Assembly: GCA_900768545.1 (NCBI GenBank) | Contig: CAAGDD010000004.1 | Span: forward strand, 62,001 to 126,000 | Reading direction: 5' to 3' | Source of the DNA: Clostridia bacterium | GTDB lineage: Bacteria; Bacillota; Clostridia; Christensenellales; UBA1242 | DNA length: 64,000 nt | Shown: positions 42,543 to 51,711 of the stretch, one piece after another | Layout of the letters: the number at the start of each line of letters is the position of its first letter | Numbering within the stretch: position 1 is the stretch's first letter | The notes under the pieces: generated by a model | The model's database searches: none | The model's input: only the letters and a program-made list of their open reading frames with translations | Told to the model about the DNA's origin: nothing | Made by a program: the position numbers and the translations under genes

Positions 42543-43727
42543 ATGGAAAACAATACAACACCAAATTCAACTTCAATCGTAAAAATCAAAGTTTTGGGCG
42601 TAGGCGGCGGCGGAAACAACGCGGTTAATCGTATGATTGAAGCAAATGTTGCTTCGGCAGAATTTGTTGCGATCAACACTGATAAACAAGCCCTTTTGAT
42701 TTCAAAAGCCGAAAAAAGACTTCAAATTGGTGAAAGACTTACTGGCGGAAGAGGCGCAGGCGCTATTCCTGAAATTGGAAGAAAAGCAGCAGAAGAAAGC
42801 AAGTCTTCTATCACAGAAATTTTGAAAGGCACTGACCTTGTATTTATCACTGCCGGCATGGGTGGCGGAACAGGAACAGGTGCTGCTCCAGTTATTGCCC
42901 AAATCGCAAAAGAACTTGGCATTTTGACAGTTGGAATTGTTACAAAACCTTTCCAATTTGAAAATCCAAAGAGAATGGAAAATGCAGAAAAAGGTATTGC
43001 AGAACTTAGAAAATATGTTGATACAATCGTTATTATTCCAAACGAAAGATTGCTCACAATTTTGCCTGAAAAGACAACTTTGGTCGAAGCATTTAGATAT
43101 GCTGACGATGTTTTAAGACAAGGTATTCAAGGCATTTCTGACTTGATCGTATTCCCAGGAATGATCAACCTTGACTTTGCTGATATTGAAACAGTTATGA
43201 AAAATCGTGGACTTGCTCACATGGGCATTGGTCACGGAAAAGGCGAAAACAAAACTTTGGAAGCTGTTAGACAAGCTGTTGCTTCTCCACTTATCGAAAC
43301 AACAATCGAAGGCGCTACTGGTGTTGTTTTAAACATCAAGGGTGGCAGCGATATCACTTTGAGAGAAGTTAATGAAGCAGCAAATATGGTTAAAGAAGTT
43401 ATTGACCCTTCTTGCAACCTTATTTTTGGAAGCAGCATTGACCCAGAAATGAGAGATGAAGTTGAAATCACAATCATCGCTACTGGCTTTAAAACTCCTG
43501 GTGAAGACGCTGAAAAAACTGAAGAAAAGGTTGAAGAAAAACCTGCTGAAAAAGAAGAAGACAAATTTAAAGGCTTCAATCCATTTGGATACAATCCACA
43601 AGCTCAATCTTCTCAAAAAGATGTTAGAGTAGAACAAAATGACACAACTTCAAGAGTTGATGTAAACCCTACAATCTCTTCAATTCCACCTTGGATTGAA
43701 AAAATTAGAAACAAAAACAAGAGATAG
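42543..43727 (+). CDS. ftsZ: Cell division protein FtsZ
   Basis: 394 residues. Tubulin-fold GTPase: [12 protein letters not shown] near the N-terminus, the signature [10 protein letters not shown] (about 106-115), and T7-loop [12 protein letters not shown] Glu/Lys-rich linker (about 320-360) leads to the C-terminal peptide IPPWIEKIR, which binds FtsA and other tethers. FtsZ forms the division ring. It is preceded by ftsA and followed 9 bases later by a zinc-ribbon membrane protein. GAGGAG precedes the start. Strongly biased codons suggest high expression. Confidence 0.98.
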   Translation: MENNTTPNSTSIVKIKVLGVGGGGNNAVNRMIEANVASAEFVAINTDKQALLISKAEKRLQIGERLTGGRGAGAIPEIGRKAAEESKSSITEILKGTDLVFITAGMGGGTGTGAAPVIAQIAKELGILTVGIVTKPFQFENPKRMENAEKGIAELRKYVDTIVIIPNERLLTILPEKTTLVEAFRYADDVLRQGIQGISDLIVFPGMINLDFADIETVMKNRGLAHMGIGHGKGENKTLEAVRQAVASPLIETTIEGATGVVLNIKGGSDITLREVNEAANMVKEVIDPSCNLIFGSSIDPEMRDEVEITIIATGFKTPGEDAEKTEEKVEEKPAEKEEDKFKGFNPFGYNPQAQSSQKDVRVEQNDTTSRVDVNPTISSIPPWIEKIRNKNKR

Positions 43728-43736
43728 GAGTTTTTA

Positions 43737-44294
43737 ATGGAAAACCAAGATTATAAATTTGTAAATGACGAAACTCATCAAAAAGGCAAAAAACTTTTTA
43801 AAACTTTGGCTTTTATCTTTTTGTCAGTGGCTGTTGTCGCTATTATTTGCGCGATTCCACTTATCGTCAAAGGTGTTCAACTTGGAAATGTCACAAACGA
43901 AAACCCTAATTATTTCGAATTGAATAAAAAAGGTGCAAATCTTTTGATGGGTGGCTTCGTTTTGATGGGAATGGGAGGACTTTTCTTTGGCGGATTGTCA
44001 CTTATGATGTTTATTATGGCTCATCAACGCGAACTCGTCGCTTATCAAGCAAGTTCAACAATCCCTGTTGTTGGCGAAGGTGTTTCTCAAATGGCACAAC
44101 CTGTTGGAGAGGTTGTTGAAAAAGCAAAAATTGCAAAGAAAAGAGTTTGTGAAAAGTGTGGTGCAGAAAACTCTGCAAACGCAAAATTCTGCAAAGGTTG
44201 CGGCGAAGCTCTTGTGAAAACTTGTCCAAAATGCGGAAAAGTTGTTGAAAAAGACTCAAGTTTTTGTGCTGAATGTGGCAGCAAAATTGATTAA
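43737..44294 (+). CDS. Two-helix membrane protein with double zinc ribbon
   Basis: 185 residues: transmembrane helices at about 20-45 and 68-92, a linker, then two zinc ribbons, CEKCGAENSANAKFCKGCG and CPKCGKVVEKDSSFCAECG, with all eight cysteines present. Such C-terminal zinc ribbons usually bind proteins or nucleic acids. It lies 9 bases after ftsZ with its own ATAGGAG site, so it is probably cotranscribed with ftsZ. No function is known; a divisome-associated role is a positional guess. Confidence 0.75.
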   Translation: MENQDYKFVNDETHQKGKKLFKTLAFIFLSVAVVAIICAIPLIVKGVQLGNVTNENPNYFELNKKGANLLMGGFVLMGMGGLFFGGLSLMMFIMAHQRELVAYQASSTIPVVGEGVSQMAQPVGEVVEKAKIAKKRVCEKCGAENSANAKFCKGCGEALVKTCPKCGKVVEKDSSFCAECGSKID

Positions 44295-44304
44295 CAAAAT
44301 ATGG

Positions 44305-44336
44305 AAAAAGCAAATCGAAGTGATTTGCTTTTTTTT
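44305..44336 (+). terminator. Terminator after the zinc-ribbon gene
   Basis: AAAAAGCAAATC (44305-44316) pairs with GATTTGCTTTTT (44322-44333), with eight T to 44336. Its stem is the same sequence as arm 1 of elements B, C and D. Confidence 0.88.
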
Positions 44337-44387
44337 GCGTGAATTTTAAAAATATTGTGGACTTTTATGCATATTTTAAAATGTGGT

Positions 44388-44523
44388 GGGCGGGCGAAAG
44401 CGCCCCGAAGGGGCGAGAAAAGCGAGAAAAAAGTGAGGCGACCGTGCTTCACTTTTTTTTGTCCGCTTTTCTCACGCACAAGCGAGCGCAAAAAACGCTC
44501 GCTCGCGCGTCTTTCGCCCGCCC
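44388..44523. repeat. Three-armed palindromic element G
   Basis: The perfect 13-bp terminal repeat GGGCGGGCGAAAG (44388-44400) pairs with 44511-44523. Arm 1 is CGCCCC-GAA-GGGGCG (44401-44415). Arm 2 is AGAAAAGCG (44416-44424) with 44464-44472, enclosing AGTGA/TCACT and eight T. Arm 3 is AGCGAGCG (44481-44488) with 44496-44503, flanked by ACGC/GCGT. The rest of this 320-base gap shows nothing else. Confidence 0.93.
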
Positions 44524-44614
44524 TTTGACAAAATTTGAGCATAAAAGTTTTGATTTGTCATTTTTTTCTTATATCGATATGATTGAAATAAAATAAAATG
44601 ATTTTGAGGCAAAA

Positions 44615-45412
44615 ATGAAGATTGTTATCGAATATGTAATAATTGAAAATCTCCTTATCAATTTTATTGTCTTAAAGTCACTTGCCCTTGTCTGCAAAGA
44701 AAAAGGCAGAATATTTCTTTTGTCTGCCTTTTTAGGCTCGTGCCTGACAGTTTGTCTTCCACTACTTCGATTGTCCGCTGTGGGGCATATTTTGACCCAA
44801 ATCGGGTTTGCGTGCGTGATAATTTGCATATCATTTAAGTTTAAAAGTTTTAAAAAATTTTTAAAATTGTTTTTCTGCTATTTTTTGATATCTTTTGCTT
44901 ATGGTGGTGCAGTTTATTTTTTTGAAGGCTTGTTTGGACAAAAGTTTATGATTTTGACACTTTTGATTGTAACTTTGACATATTTTGTCTTCAAAATTGT
45001 GGTTTCAAAGATCAAACGAAAAAATGATATTGAAAACTTTTGCAAAAATATAAAGATTGAAAATGACGGGAAAATTTTTGACTGCAAAGCGTTTTTGGAT
45101 AGCGGAAATTTGCTCACAGATCCAGTCACAAAAAGCCCAGTGTGTTTGATAAATTTCAATATGTTTTCAAAACTTTTTGACAAATTAAAAATTGAAGATG
45201 TTTTGACAAAATCACAAAAACTCAAAGATATCAAATTGGCACATTATATAAATTTTTCGACTTTAAACAACACAAACAAAATTCTTGTTTTTCAAGTCGA
45301 TCAAATAAATGTTGGCGACAAGGTGTTTGAAAGACCGATTTTGGGACTGTGTTTTCAAAATTTCAATCAGTCGTTTGGCACTGATATAATTTTGCACAAC
45401 AACTTTGCATAA
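44615..45412 (+). CDS. spoIIGA: Sporulation sigma-E processing peptidase
   Basis: 265 residues: five hydrophobic helices in the first 130 residues, then a pepsin-like aspartic protease domain with FLDSGNLLTDPVTKSPV (catalytic Asp162). The C-terminal half contains a second beta motif (RPILGLCFQ). SpoIIGA sits in the septum, dimerises and, when signalled by SpoIIR, removes the pro-sequence of SigE. sigE begins 11 bases downstream, the universal arrangement. The ribosome binding site is GAGGC. Confidence 0.93.
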   Translation: MKIVIEYVIIENLLINFIVLKSLALVCKEKGRIFLLSAFLGSCLTVCLPLLRLSAVGHILTQIGFACVIICISFKFKSFKKFLKLFFCYFLISFAYGGAVYFFEGLFGQKFMILTLLIVTLTYFVFKIVVSKIKRKNDIENFCKNIKIENDGKIFDCKAFLDSGNLLTDPVTKSPVCLINFNMFSKLFDKLKIEDVLTKSQKLKDIKLAHYINFSTLNNTNKILVFQVDQINVGDKVFERPILGLCFQNFNQSFGTDIILHNNFA

Positions 45413-45423
45413 AGGAGGAGGTT

Positions 45424-46155
45424 ATGAGAAGTATTTTGTTGAAGATAAAATTGTTTTTTTGGAAGATTTTTCACAAAGATTTTTCGAAGCACACAGAAGA
45501 GATTGTTTGTTTTATTTATGGAAACGCGACCCTTCCGCAGCCGCTTGATAGCGACGAAGAAATGTTGATGGTCGAAGAAGCACAAAACGGAAACTTGGTC
45601 GCACGCGAAAAACTTATTGAGCACAATTTGCGTCTTGTGGTTTTTATTGCCAAAAAATTTGAGTCGTGCGGGATCGAACTTGACGACTTGGTGTCAATAG
45701 GGGCAATTGGGCTTATCAAAGCGGTCAAAACATATAGTGTTGACAAAAACATAAAACTTGCCACTTATGCAAGCCGCTGCATTGAAAACGAAATTTTGAT
45801 GCAAATTCGAAAAAACAGTCGCCGCAAAGCCGAAATGTCACTTGATGAGCCATTGTCAAATGACGGCGACGGAAACGAACTTTTGCTTGCAGATATTCTC
45901 TCGACCGAAGATGACGATGTTTCAAAAAATATCGAACTTTGTGCAGAGAAGAAAATTTTGTTATCTGCCGTCGAAAAACTTGAACGCCGTGAACAAGCGA
46001 TTATGTTTATGCGCTTTGGATTAGATGGAAGTGAAGAAAAAACTCAAAAAGAAGTGGCGGATATTATGGGGATCAGCCAAAGTTATATTTCGCGAATCGA
46101 GAAAAAGATTTTGACAAAGTTGAAGAAAAGATTGCAAAAAACTGCCGAAAATTGA
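45424..46155 (+). CDS. sigE: RNA polymerase sigma-E, mother-cell factor
   Basis: 243 residues. The first about 30 residues (MRSILLKIKLFFWKIFHKDF) form the amphipathic pro-sequence removed by SpoIIGA. Region 2 contains NLRLVVFIAKKF, SIGAIGLIKAVKTY and LATYASRCIENEI. Region 4 contains QKEVADIMGISQSYISRIEK, the helix-turn-helix for the -35 box. SigE drives early mother-cell genes such as spoIVA and, in clostridia, sipL. AGGAGG precedes the start. Operon with spoIIGA. Confidence 0.95.
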   Translation: MRSILLKIKLFFWKIFHKDFSKHTEEIVCFIYGNATLPQPLDSDEEMLMVEEAQNGNLVAREKLIEHNLRLVVFIAKKFESCGIELDDLVSIGAIGLIKAVKTYSVDKNIKLATYASRCIENEILMQIRKNSRRKAEMSLDEPLSNDGDGNELLLADILSTEDDDVSKNIELCAEKKILLSAVEKLERREQAIMFMRFGLDGSEEKTQKEVADIMGISQSYISRIEKKILTKLKKRLQKTAEN

Positions 46156-46202
46156 CTTTTTTTGCAAAATTTTGACTACTTTTGTGTTTTTTGAGCGCTC
46201 GT

Positions 46203-46232
46203 GCATATTAGTTTTTCTCAACGGGCAACATA
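46203..46232 (+). promoter_or_regulatory. Sigma-F-like promoter upstream of sigG
   Basis: GCATA (46203-46207) and GGGCAACATA (46223-46232), spaced 15 bases. They fit the Bacillus sigma-F pattern (GYATA; GGnnAnAnTA, one mismatch). sigG is a sigma-F target in the forespore, so position and sequence agree. Confidence 0.5.
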
Positions 46233-46257
46233 TCACTATCGAGTTTGAGGTGAAAAA

Positions 46258-47031
46258 ATGTCAAATAGAGTAGTGATTGCGGGCGTCAATACCGCGACTT
46301 TGCCAAAACTTAAAAATGACGAAATTATGGCACTGATAAAAGAAGTGAAAAAAGGTGACGAGTTTGCGCGCGACAAATTTGTTGTTGCAAACTTGCGTCT
46401 TGTTTTGTCGGTCGTTCAACGCTTTGCTGGCCACGCCGACAAGGCTGACGATATGTTTCAAGTGGGGTGCGTGGGGCTTTTGAAAGCTATTGACAATTTT
46501 GACGAAACGCTCAATGTTCGCTTTTCGACTTATGCCGTGCCGATGATTATTGGTGAAATTCGCCGTTATCTTCGCGACAACAATTCGGTCAGAGTCAGTC
46601 GTTCGATTCGAGATGTGGCGTTTAAGGCGATGCAAGCCAAAGAAAAATATATCAAAGAAAACAACGCCGAGCCGACAATGGAACAAGTCGCACTTATGCT
46701 TGATTTGCCGCTAAAAGATGTTGTTTTTGCGCTTGACGCGATAAGCGAAACAGTGTCGCTCAGTGAGCCTGTTTACACAGACGGAAACGAAGCAATCAAG
46801 GTTTTGGATCAAATTTCCGACGAGAAGAATTGTGATGAAGGCATTGTCGAACGCCTTTCGCTCAACGAAGCAATAAAAAATCTCAGTGATCGTGAAAAAG
46901 AAATTTTGCTTATGCGGTATTATGTCGGGAAAACTCAAATGGAAGTCAGCGAAGAAGTTGGCATTTCACAAGCGCAAGTTTCGCGTCTTGAAAAAAACGC
47001 ACTCAAAACTATCAAAAATTTTATCGATTAA
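46258..47031 (+). CDS. sigG: RNA polymerase sigma-G, late forespore factor
   Basis: 257 residues. The N-terminus carries SNRVVIAGVNTATLPKL, typical of SigG and its anti-sigma contacts. Region 2: NLRLVLSVVQRFAGHADKADDMFQVGCVGLLKAID and STYAVPMIIGEIRRYLRDN. Region 3: SRSIRDVAFKAM. Region 4: QMEVSEEVGISQAQVSRLEK. SigG drives late forespore genes including germination genes such as sleB-ypeB. It lies 102 bases after sigE with its own promoter. The ribosome binding site is GAGGTGA. Confidence 0.96.
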   Translation: MSNRVVIAGVNTATLPKLKNDEIMALIKEVKKGDEFARDKFVVANLRLVLSVVQRFAGHADKADDMFQVGCVGLLKAIDNFDETLNVRFSTYAVPMIIGEIRRYLRDNNSVRVSRSIRDVAFKAMQAKEKYIKENNAEPTMEQVALMLDLPLKDVVFALDAISETVSLSEPVYTDGNEAIKVLDQISDEKNCDEGIVERLSLNEAIKNLSDREKEILLMRYYVGKTQMEVSEEVGISQAQVSRLEKNALKTIKNFID

Positions 47032-47136
47032 AGCGTCAAAAAATGTTAAAAATTTGTGTTTTTGACATTTTTTTGTTAAAAATAGCCGAAAATTTTGATA
47101 TTTTTAAGATTTTGCATTATTTGACAAAATGCGACA

Positions 47137-47142
47137 TATAAA
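47137..47142 (+). promoter_or_regulatory. -10 element giving a leaderless ymxH mRNA
   Basis: TATAAA lies 6 bases before the ATG at 47149, with no ribosome binding site. A -35 is not clear: TTGACA at 47121 is too close, and TTGCAT at 47112 leaves 19 bases. Confidence 0.4.
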
Positions 47143-47148
47143 TTTTGT

Positions 47149-47442
47149 ATGGATACATCATTTTTGGAATTGAGATGCAAAGAAGTGGTCAATGTCGTCG
47201 ATGGAAGGCGACTTGGGCATATCGTCGATATTGTTTTCAATCTTGAAAACGGGTGCGTTGTCGGGGTTGTTGTGCCGGGCGAAAAGAGTTTTTGGAATGT
47301 TTTTAAAGGCGGAGCCGAACTTTTTATTCCGCTTTCTCAAATCGTAAAAATCGGCGAAGATGCTGTTTTGGTCGAACTTTTTTCGACATCAAGTCAAGGT
47401 CCAAACGCTTATATTTTGGAAGATAGCAAAAAGAAAAAATAA
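47149..47442 (+). CDS. ymxH: YlmC/YmxH family PRC-barrel sporulation protein
   Basis: 97 residues. The PRC-barrel pattern reads LRCKEVVNVVDGRRLGHIVDIVF, then GCVVGVVVPGEKSF and FIPLSQIVKIGEDAVLVEL. Members occur in spore formers, next to sigG or nrdR in clostridia, and are of unclear function. The tail is Ser/Lys-rich. It is monocistronic with a terminator and is convergent with nrdR. Confidence 0.88.
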   Translation: MDTSFLELRCKEVVNVVDGRRLGHIVDIVFNLENGCVVGVVVPGEKSFWNVFKGGAELFIPLSQIVKIGEDAVLVELFSTSSQGPNAYILEDSKKKK

Positions 47443-47467
47443 TCAAGTCGTGCTTGATTATTTTTTT
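47441..47467 (+). terminator. Terminator of ymxH
   Basis: AATCAAG (47441-47447) pairs with CTTGATT (47453-47459), followed by seven T. Confidence 0.75.
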
Positions 47468-47481
47468 GTTTCAATATTAAA

Positions 47482-47925
47482 TTACATTTCTGTGATGAGT
47501 TTTATAAAGTTTGTCACATCTTTAAATTGACGATAAACAGATGCAAATCTTACATAAGCGATTTCGTCAACGGCTTTAAGTTTTTCCATAATCATTTCGC
47601 CGATTTCTTGTGACGAAATTTCTTGTTTTAGAGAATTTTGAATTTGTTTTTCAATATCTTCTGCCATTGCATCAATTTGGGCGATAGAAACAGGTCTTTT
47701 TTCACAAGCCTTGATCATTCCGCACTTGATTTTTTCGATGTTAAACGCTTGACGGCTTCCGTCTTTTTTAACCACCAAAATAGGCACAGTTTCAACTGTT
47801 TCATAAGTTGTAAATCTTCTGCCGCAGCCAAGACATTCTCTTCTTCTGCGGATAGAATTTGATTCATCAGTGCTTCTTGAATCCAAAACTTTGCTCTCTT
47901 CACATTGACAATAAATACATCTCAT
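47482..47925 (-). CDS. nrdR: Transcriptional repressor NrdR
   Basis: 147 residues. N-terminal zinc ribbon MRCIYCQCEESKVLDSR and CLGCGRRFTTYE (four Cys), then an ATP-cone domain (about 46-136) with VVKKDGSRQAFNIEKIKCGM. NrdR senses ATP/dATP and represses ribonucleotide reductase genes through NrdR boxes, none of which are in this window. AAGGAGAT precedes the start. Position next to ymxH and sigG is common in clostridia. Confidence 0.96.
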   Translation of the reverse strand: MRCIYCQCEESKVLDSRSTDESNSIRRRRECLGCGRRFTTYETVETVPILVVKKDGSRQAFNIEKIKCGMIKACEKRPVSIAQIDAMAEDIEKQIQNSLKQEISSQEIGEMIMEKLKAVDEIAYVRFASVYRQFKDVTNFIKLITEM

Positions 47926-48060
47926 TTGTTTATCTCCTTAAGTTCGTCTTTATTTTAACACAATATTTTGTATATATCAAACATTTTTAGCACAATGATT
48001 TGATTTTTTTTAAATTTTGAATATCTGCATATTTTTTTGCACCGATCCATAGTTTGTAAT

Positions 48061-48288
48061 ATGGAAACTTTGGATAATGCGAAAATTGGAAAAATTTATA
48101 AGATTGTCGGCTTTGACGGACAAGTTGACAAGGTTTTAAGGCGCTTTTTAGAACTTGGATTTTCGGTCGGTCAAGATGTGAAAATTGTGTCAAAATCTTT
48201 GCAAAAAAAGGTGTTTTTAGTGCAAATTCGTGGCTATCTTTTGAGCATTCGAGCAAATTTGCTTAAAAAAGTGAAGGTGAAAGTATGA
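48061..48288 (+). CDS. feoA: Ferrous iron transport protein A
   Basis: 75 residues forming an SH3-like FeoA domain: GKIYKIVGFDGQVDKVLRRFLELGFSVGQDVKIV and a terminal strand LLSIRANLLKKVKV. FeoA is a small cytoplasmic partner of FeoB. The last four bases overlap the feoB start (ATGA), so translation is coupled. No ribosome binding site lies before ATG 48061, and the -10 is unclear. No Fur box was recognised. Confidence 0.88.
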   Translation: METLDNAKIGKIYKIVGFDGQVDKVLRRFLELGFSVGQDVKIVSKSLQKKVFLVQIRGYLLSIRANLLKKVKVKV

Positions 48289-50333
48289 AAGAAATTTTGC
48301 TTGTTGGAAATCCAAATTCGGGCAAAACAACGCTGTTTAACAGCCTGACGCGCTCAAACGAACATATTGGAAACTGGCACGGCGTTACAGTTGAAAACAA
48401 AGAAAAATCGTTTTCAATCGACGGCGAAAAATATGTTTTGGTTGACACTCCCGGCATTTATTCGCTTTGTCCACTTTCGTTTGAAGAAGAAGTTGCGGTC
48501 AAGACTATTTTTGAAAAAAGTGACCAAAAAATTTTAAATATTTGTGACAAAAACAATCTTCAACGAAACTTGTATTTGACACTTTGTTTGGTTGAAAAGG
48601 GCTGCGATGTGGTGCTTGCAATAAACGAAATCGACAAAAAGACGATTTTCAATGTAGACTGCAAAAAACTTTCAAAAATGCTCGGGATTGATGTTGTTTT
48701 GATCAATGCTGAAAAACAAATTGGACTTGACAAACTCAAAAAATGCCTTCAAAAAAAGACCACAGCACCAAAGCCCAAATATTTGTCTGCTTTGCACGGA
48801 AATTTTGTTGGATATGACCTTGTCAAGGCGTATGAGCGTGACGAAAAATATTTAAAAAACGCCGATTTTTCATCGATTAAAAATGACAGCGTTCAAGTGA
48901 TTTCACAACTTCGATATGACTTTATTGATCAAATTTTGACCACTTGCGCAAAGCGGACAAGCGATGTTTATGGAAAGAGCAAATTTGACAAAATTTTGTT
49001 AAACAAATGGCTGGCTTTTCCGGTATTTTTGGCGATTATGTCGTTGATTTTTTATTTGACTTTTTTTTCTCTTGGCTCATTTTTATCAGACGCACTTCAA
49101 AATCTTTTGTCACTCGTCACAAAGCCGATTTTGAGTTTTTTGCAAGCAAAATTTGCATCTTCTTGGATATATGATTTGTTTGATGTTGCCATTTTTGGCG
49201 GAGTGGCAACGGTGTTGTCGTTTTTGCCACAAGTTGTCTTGTTGTTTTTCTTTTTGTCGATTTTGGAAGACTCGGGATATATGTCGCGAATTGCATTTAT
49301 TTTTGAAGACATTTTGGGAAAAATTGGCTTGTCTGGAAAGAGTGTTTACACACTTTTGATGGGCTTTGGCTGCTCGACTTCGGCAATTATGACCTGTCGA
49401 AATATGGACGACAAAAATGCAAAAACAAAAACGGCGATTTTGTGCCCTTATATGAGTTGTTCGGCAAAAATCACAATTTACACTGTGATCGGCGGCGCGT
49501 TTTTTGGTGCAAAAAATCTTTGGTGCATTATTGGACTTTACTTTTTGGGCGTGGTGGTCGCACTTTGCATTTCAAAAATTTTGGACACTTTTGTTTTGAA
49601 GAGCAAAAGTCAAAGTTTTATTCTCGAATTTCCACCTTATCGCGTTTCAAGTTTTAAACGCATAGCAAAACTTTTGTGGAAAAACATCAAAACATTTTTA
49701 ATCAAAGTCGGCACAGTTATGATCTCAATGAACATCATTGTTTGGGTTTTGTCGTCGTTTTCATTTAAATTTGAATATGTTGCAAATGCCGAAGGAGCGT
49801 CGATGCTTGAAAATATTGGAAGATTTTTAGCACCGATTTTCAAACCACTCGGCTTTGGAAACTGGGCGATTGTGGCCTCACTTTTGGCGGGGCTTGTCGC
49901 GAAAGAAGTTGTAGTTTCGTCGATAGCGATGTTCAATGGAATTGACGCAAGCGCAACAAAACTTATTTCATCTTCACTTTTGCTTGAAAGCAGTGTGATT
50001 TTCTTTGCCACAAAGGCGAGTGTAATATCTTTTTTGACCTTCTGCTTGCTTTACACGCCGTGCATTGCGTCAGTTTCGATGCTTTTGCAAGAAATCGGCA
50101 AAAAGTGGACTATTTTGTCAATCATTATCCAACTTTTGACCGCATATCTTGTGGCATTTGTGATTTACAATGTTTCATTTGCATTTGAAATTTTTGGTTT
50201 TTTTAGGGTGTTTTTTGTGCTTTTGGCGATAGTTTTTGTGGTCGCTGCTGTTTTGATTTTGTTTAAAAAACTAAAAAATCGAACAATTTGTGCTCATTGC
50301 GAAAGTTGTCGAAAAAATTGTAAAAGAAAATAA
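48285..50333 (+). CDS. feoB: Ferrous iron transporter FeoB
   Basis: 682 residues. An N-terminal G domain has GNPNSGKTTLFNSLT (about 7-21), the G2 threonine in HGVTVENK, G3 DTPGIYSL and a G4-like INEID. A membrane domain of about ten helices has the paired gate motifs VLSFLPQVVLLFFFLSILED with GFGCSTSAIM, and LVAKEVVVSS with LLYTPCIA. A Cys-rich tail (CAHCESCRKNC) may bind iron or a cofactor. FeoB imports Fe2+ under anaerobic conditions. Some family members have a third component, FeoC; none is seen here. Confidence 0.96.
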   Translation: MKEILLVGNPNSGKTTLFNSLTRSNEHIGNWHGVTVENKEKSFSIDGEKYVLVDTPGIYSLCPLSFEEEVAVKTIFEKSDQKILNICDKNNLQRNLYLTLCLVEKGCDVVLAINEIDKKTIFNVDCKKLSKMLGIDVVLINAEKQIGLDKLKKCLQKKTTAPKPKYLSALHGNFVGYDLVKAYERDEKYLKNADFSSIKNDSVQVISQLRYDFIDQILTTCAKRTSDVYGKSKFDKILLNKWLAFPVFLAIMSLIFYLTFFSLGSFLSDALQNLLSLVTKPILSFLQAKFASSWIYDLFDVAIFGGVATVLSFLPQVVLLFFFLSILEDSGYMSRIAFIFEDILGKIGLSGKSVYTLLMGFGCSTSAIMTCRNMDDKNAKTKTAILCPYMSCSAKITIYTVIGGAFFGAKNLWCIIGLYFLGVVVALCISKILDTFVLKSKSQSFILEFPPYRVSSFKRIAKLLWKNIKTFLIKVGTVMISMNIIVWVLSSFSFKFEYVANAEGASMLENIGRFLAPIFKPLGFGNWAIVASLLAGLVAKEVVVSSIAMFNGIDASATKLISSSLLLESSVIFFATKASVISFLTFCLLYTPCIASVSMLLQEIGKKWTILSIIIQLLTAYLVAFVIYNVSFAFEIFGFFRVFFVLLAIVFVVAAVLILFKKLKNRTICAHCESCRKNCKRK

Positions 50334-50368
50334 AAGCGAGTGCATTTAAAAAATTTCAACTCAAAGAT

Positions 50369-50397
50369 TTGCAATTAAAACAAAATTGTGTTATATT
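50369..50397 (+). promoter_or_regulatory. Promoter giving a leaderless der mRNA
   Basis: TTGCAA (50369-50374), 17 bases, TATATT (50392-50397). ATG 50404 is 6 bases on, without a ribosome binding site. Confidence 0.6.
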
Positions 50398-50403
50398 TTT
50401 GAT

Positions 50404-51711
50404 ATGATTAAACCTATTGTGGCCGTGGTCGGCAGAGCAAATGTTGGAAAATCAACCTTTTTCAACAAGATTTGCGGAAAAAGATTGAGTATCGTTGATG
50501 ATGTTGCGGGTGTGACTCGTGACAGGCTTTATGCCGACGCAAATTGGTGCGGAAAAGAATTTACTTTAGTTGACACCGGCGGCGTGGAACTTGGCAGCGA
50601 AGATGTTTTTCAAAAAGAAATTATCGAGCAGGTTATGCTCGCGATCGAAAACGCGACCGTGATTGTTATGCTTGTTGACGGAAAAACTGGCATCACACAA
50701 GGCGACGAAGATGTTGCAAAACTTTTGAGGAAACAAAAAGTTCCTGTGGTTTTGGTGGTCAACAAACTTGACAATTTTGACCTTTCAAATGTTTATGATT
50801 TTTATTCACTTGGCCTTGGCGAACCTATGCCAATTTCGTGTATGCAAAGCAAAGGTCTTGGTGACGTTTTGGACAAGATTGTGTCATATTTTCCAAAAGA
50901 TATGCCAACTTTTGAAGACAACGGCATCAAAATCAGCCTTGTAGGACGACCAAATGTCGGCAAAAGTTCACTTATCAATCGTCTTTTGGGTAAAAAGAGA
51001 GTTGTGGTCAGCGATATCGAAGGAACAACTCGTGACGCTGTGACTGTGCCATTTAGATGCAACAAAAAAGATTATTATTTGATTGACACTGCGGGGCTTC
51101 GTCGCCAACGTTCGGTCGAAAAACAATCTGTTGAAGGATATTCTGTTTTGCGCAGTATGAACGCAATCGAAATGAGCGATGTTGTGCTTATCGTTTTAGA
51201 CGCAACAAAAGAAGTTTCGGAGCAAGATGTTCGAATCGCCGGCTTTGTGCATGAAGCGAAAAAACCAAGCGTTGTTTTGGTCAACAAGTGGGACGAAAAA
51301 ACAATGTCAAAAGAAGAATTTACAAACATCTTGAAAGAAAAATTGTCATTTATGGATTATTTCAAAGTTTTGTTTGTTTCGGCTTTGACGGGTGCGGGCT
51401 TGTCAGCAATTATGCAAACTGTCGATGTTGTTTTTGAAAATGCTTCAAAACGAATTTCAACTGGCGTTTTAAATGACATTTTGCAAGACGCAATTTTAAA
51501 CTTTGAGCCACCTTCAAAAAATGGGAAAAAGAGTAAGATTTTGTTTGCGACACAGCCAAGCACAAATCCACCAAAATTTGTATTTTTCTGCAAAGATCCA
51601 GCTCTTATTGGCTTTGCTTATGAAAGATATCTCGAAAATCGACTTCGCGAAAAAGTTGACTTTTCGGGGACGCCTATTGAACTCGTGTTTAAGGGCAAGG
51701 AGGAAGAATGA
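50404..51711 (+). CDS. der: Ribosome-associated GTPase Der (EngA)
   Basis: 435 residues with two G domains and a C-terminal KH-like domain. G1 motifs GRANVGKSTF (about 9-18) and GRPNVGKSSL (about 181-190); G3 DTGGVE and DTAGLRR; G4 NKLD and NKWD. Der is needed for 50S subunit maturation. The start at 50404 gives the canonical MIKPIVAVVGR N-terminus. Its stop overlaps the plsY start, so the two are translationally coupled, a common order in Firmicutes. Confidence 0.96.
   Translation: MIKPIVAVVGRANVGKSTFFNKICGKRLSIVDDVAGVTRDRLYADANWCGKEFTLVDTGGVELGSEDVFQKEIIEQVMLAIENATVIVMLVDGKTGITQGDEDVAKLLRKQKVPVVLVVNKLDNFDLSNVYDFYSLGLGEPMPISCMQSKGLGDVLDKIVSYFPKDMPTFEDNGIKISLVGRPNVGKSSLINRLLGKKRVVVSDIEGTTRDAVTVPFRCNKKDYYLIDTAGLRRQRSVEKQSVEGYSVLRSMNAIEMSDVVLIVLDATKEVSEQDVRIAGFVHEAKKPSVVLVNKWDEKTMSKEEFTNILKEKLSFMDYFKVLFVSALTGAGLSAIMQTVDVVFENASKRISTGVLNDILQDAILNFEPPSKNGKKSKILFATQPSTNPPKFVFFCKDPALIGFAYERYLENRLREKVDFSGTPIELVFKGKEEE

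Noticed and set aside
48036..48060. Leaderless promoter geometry at feoA
   Set aside because: The hexamer at the expected place (ATAGTT) is poor and no -35 is found, so feoA was not counted among the leaderless set.
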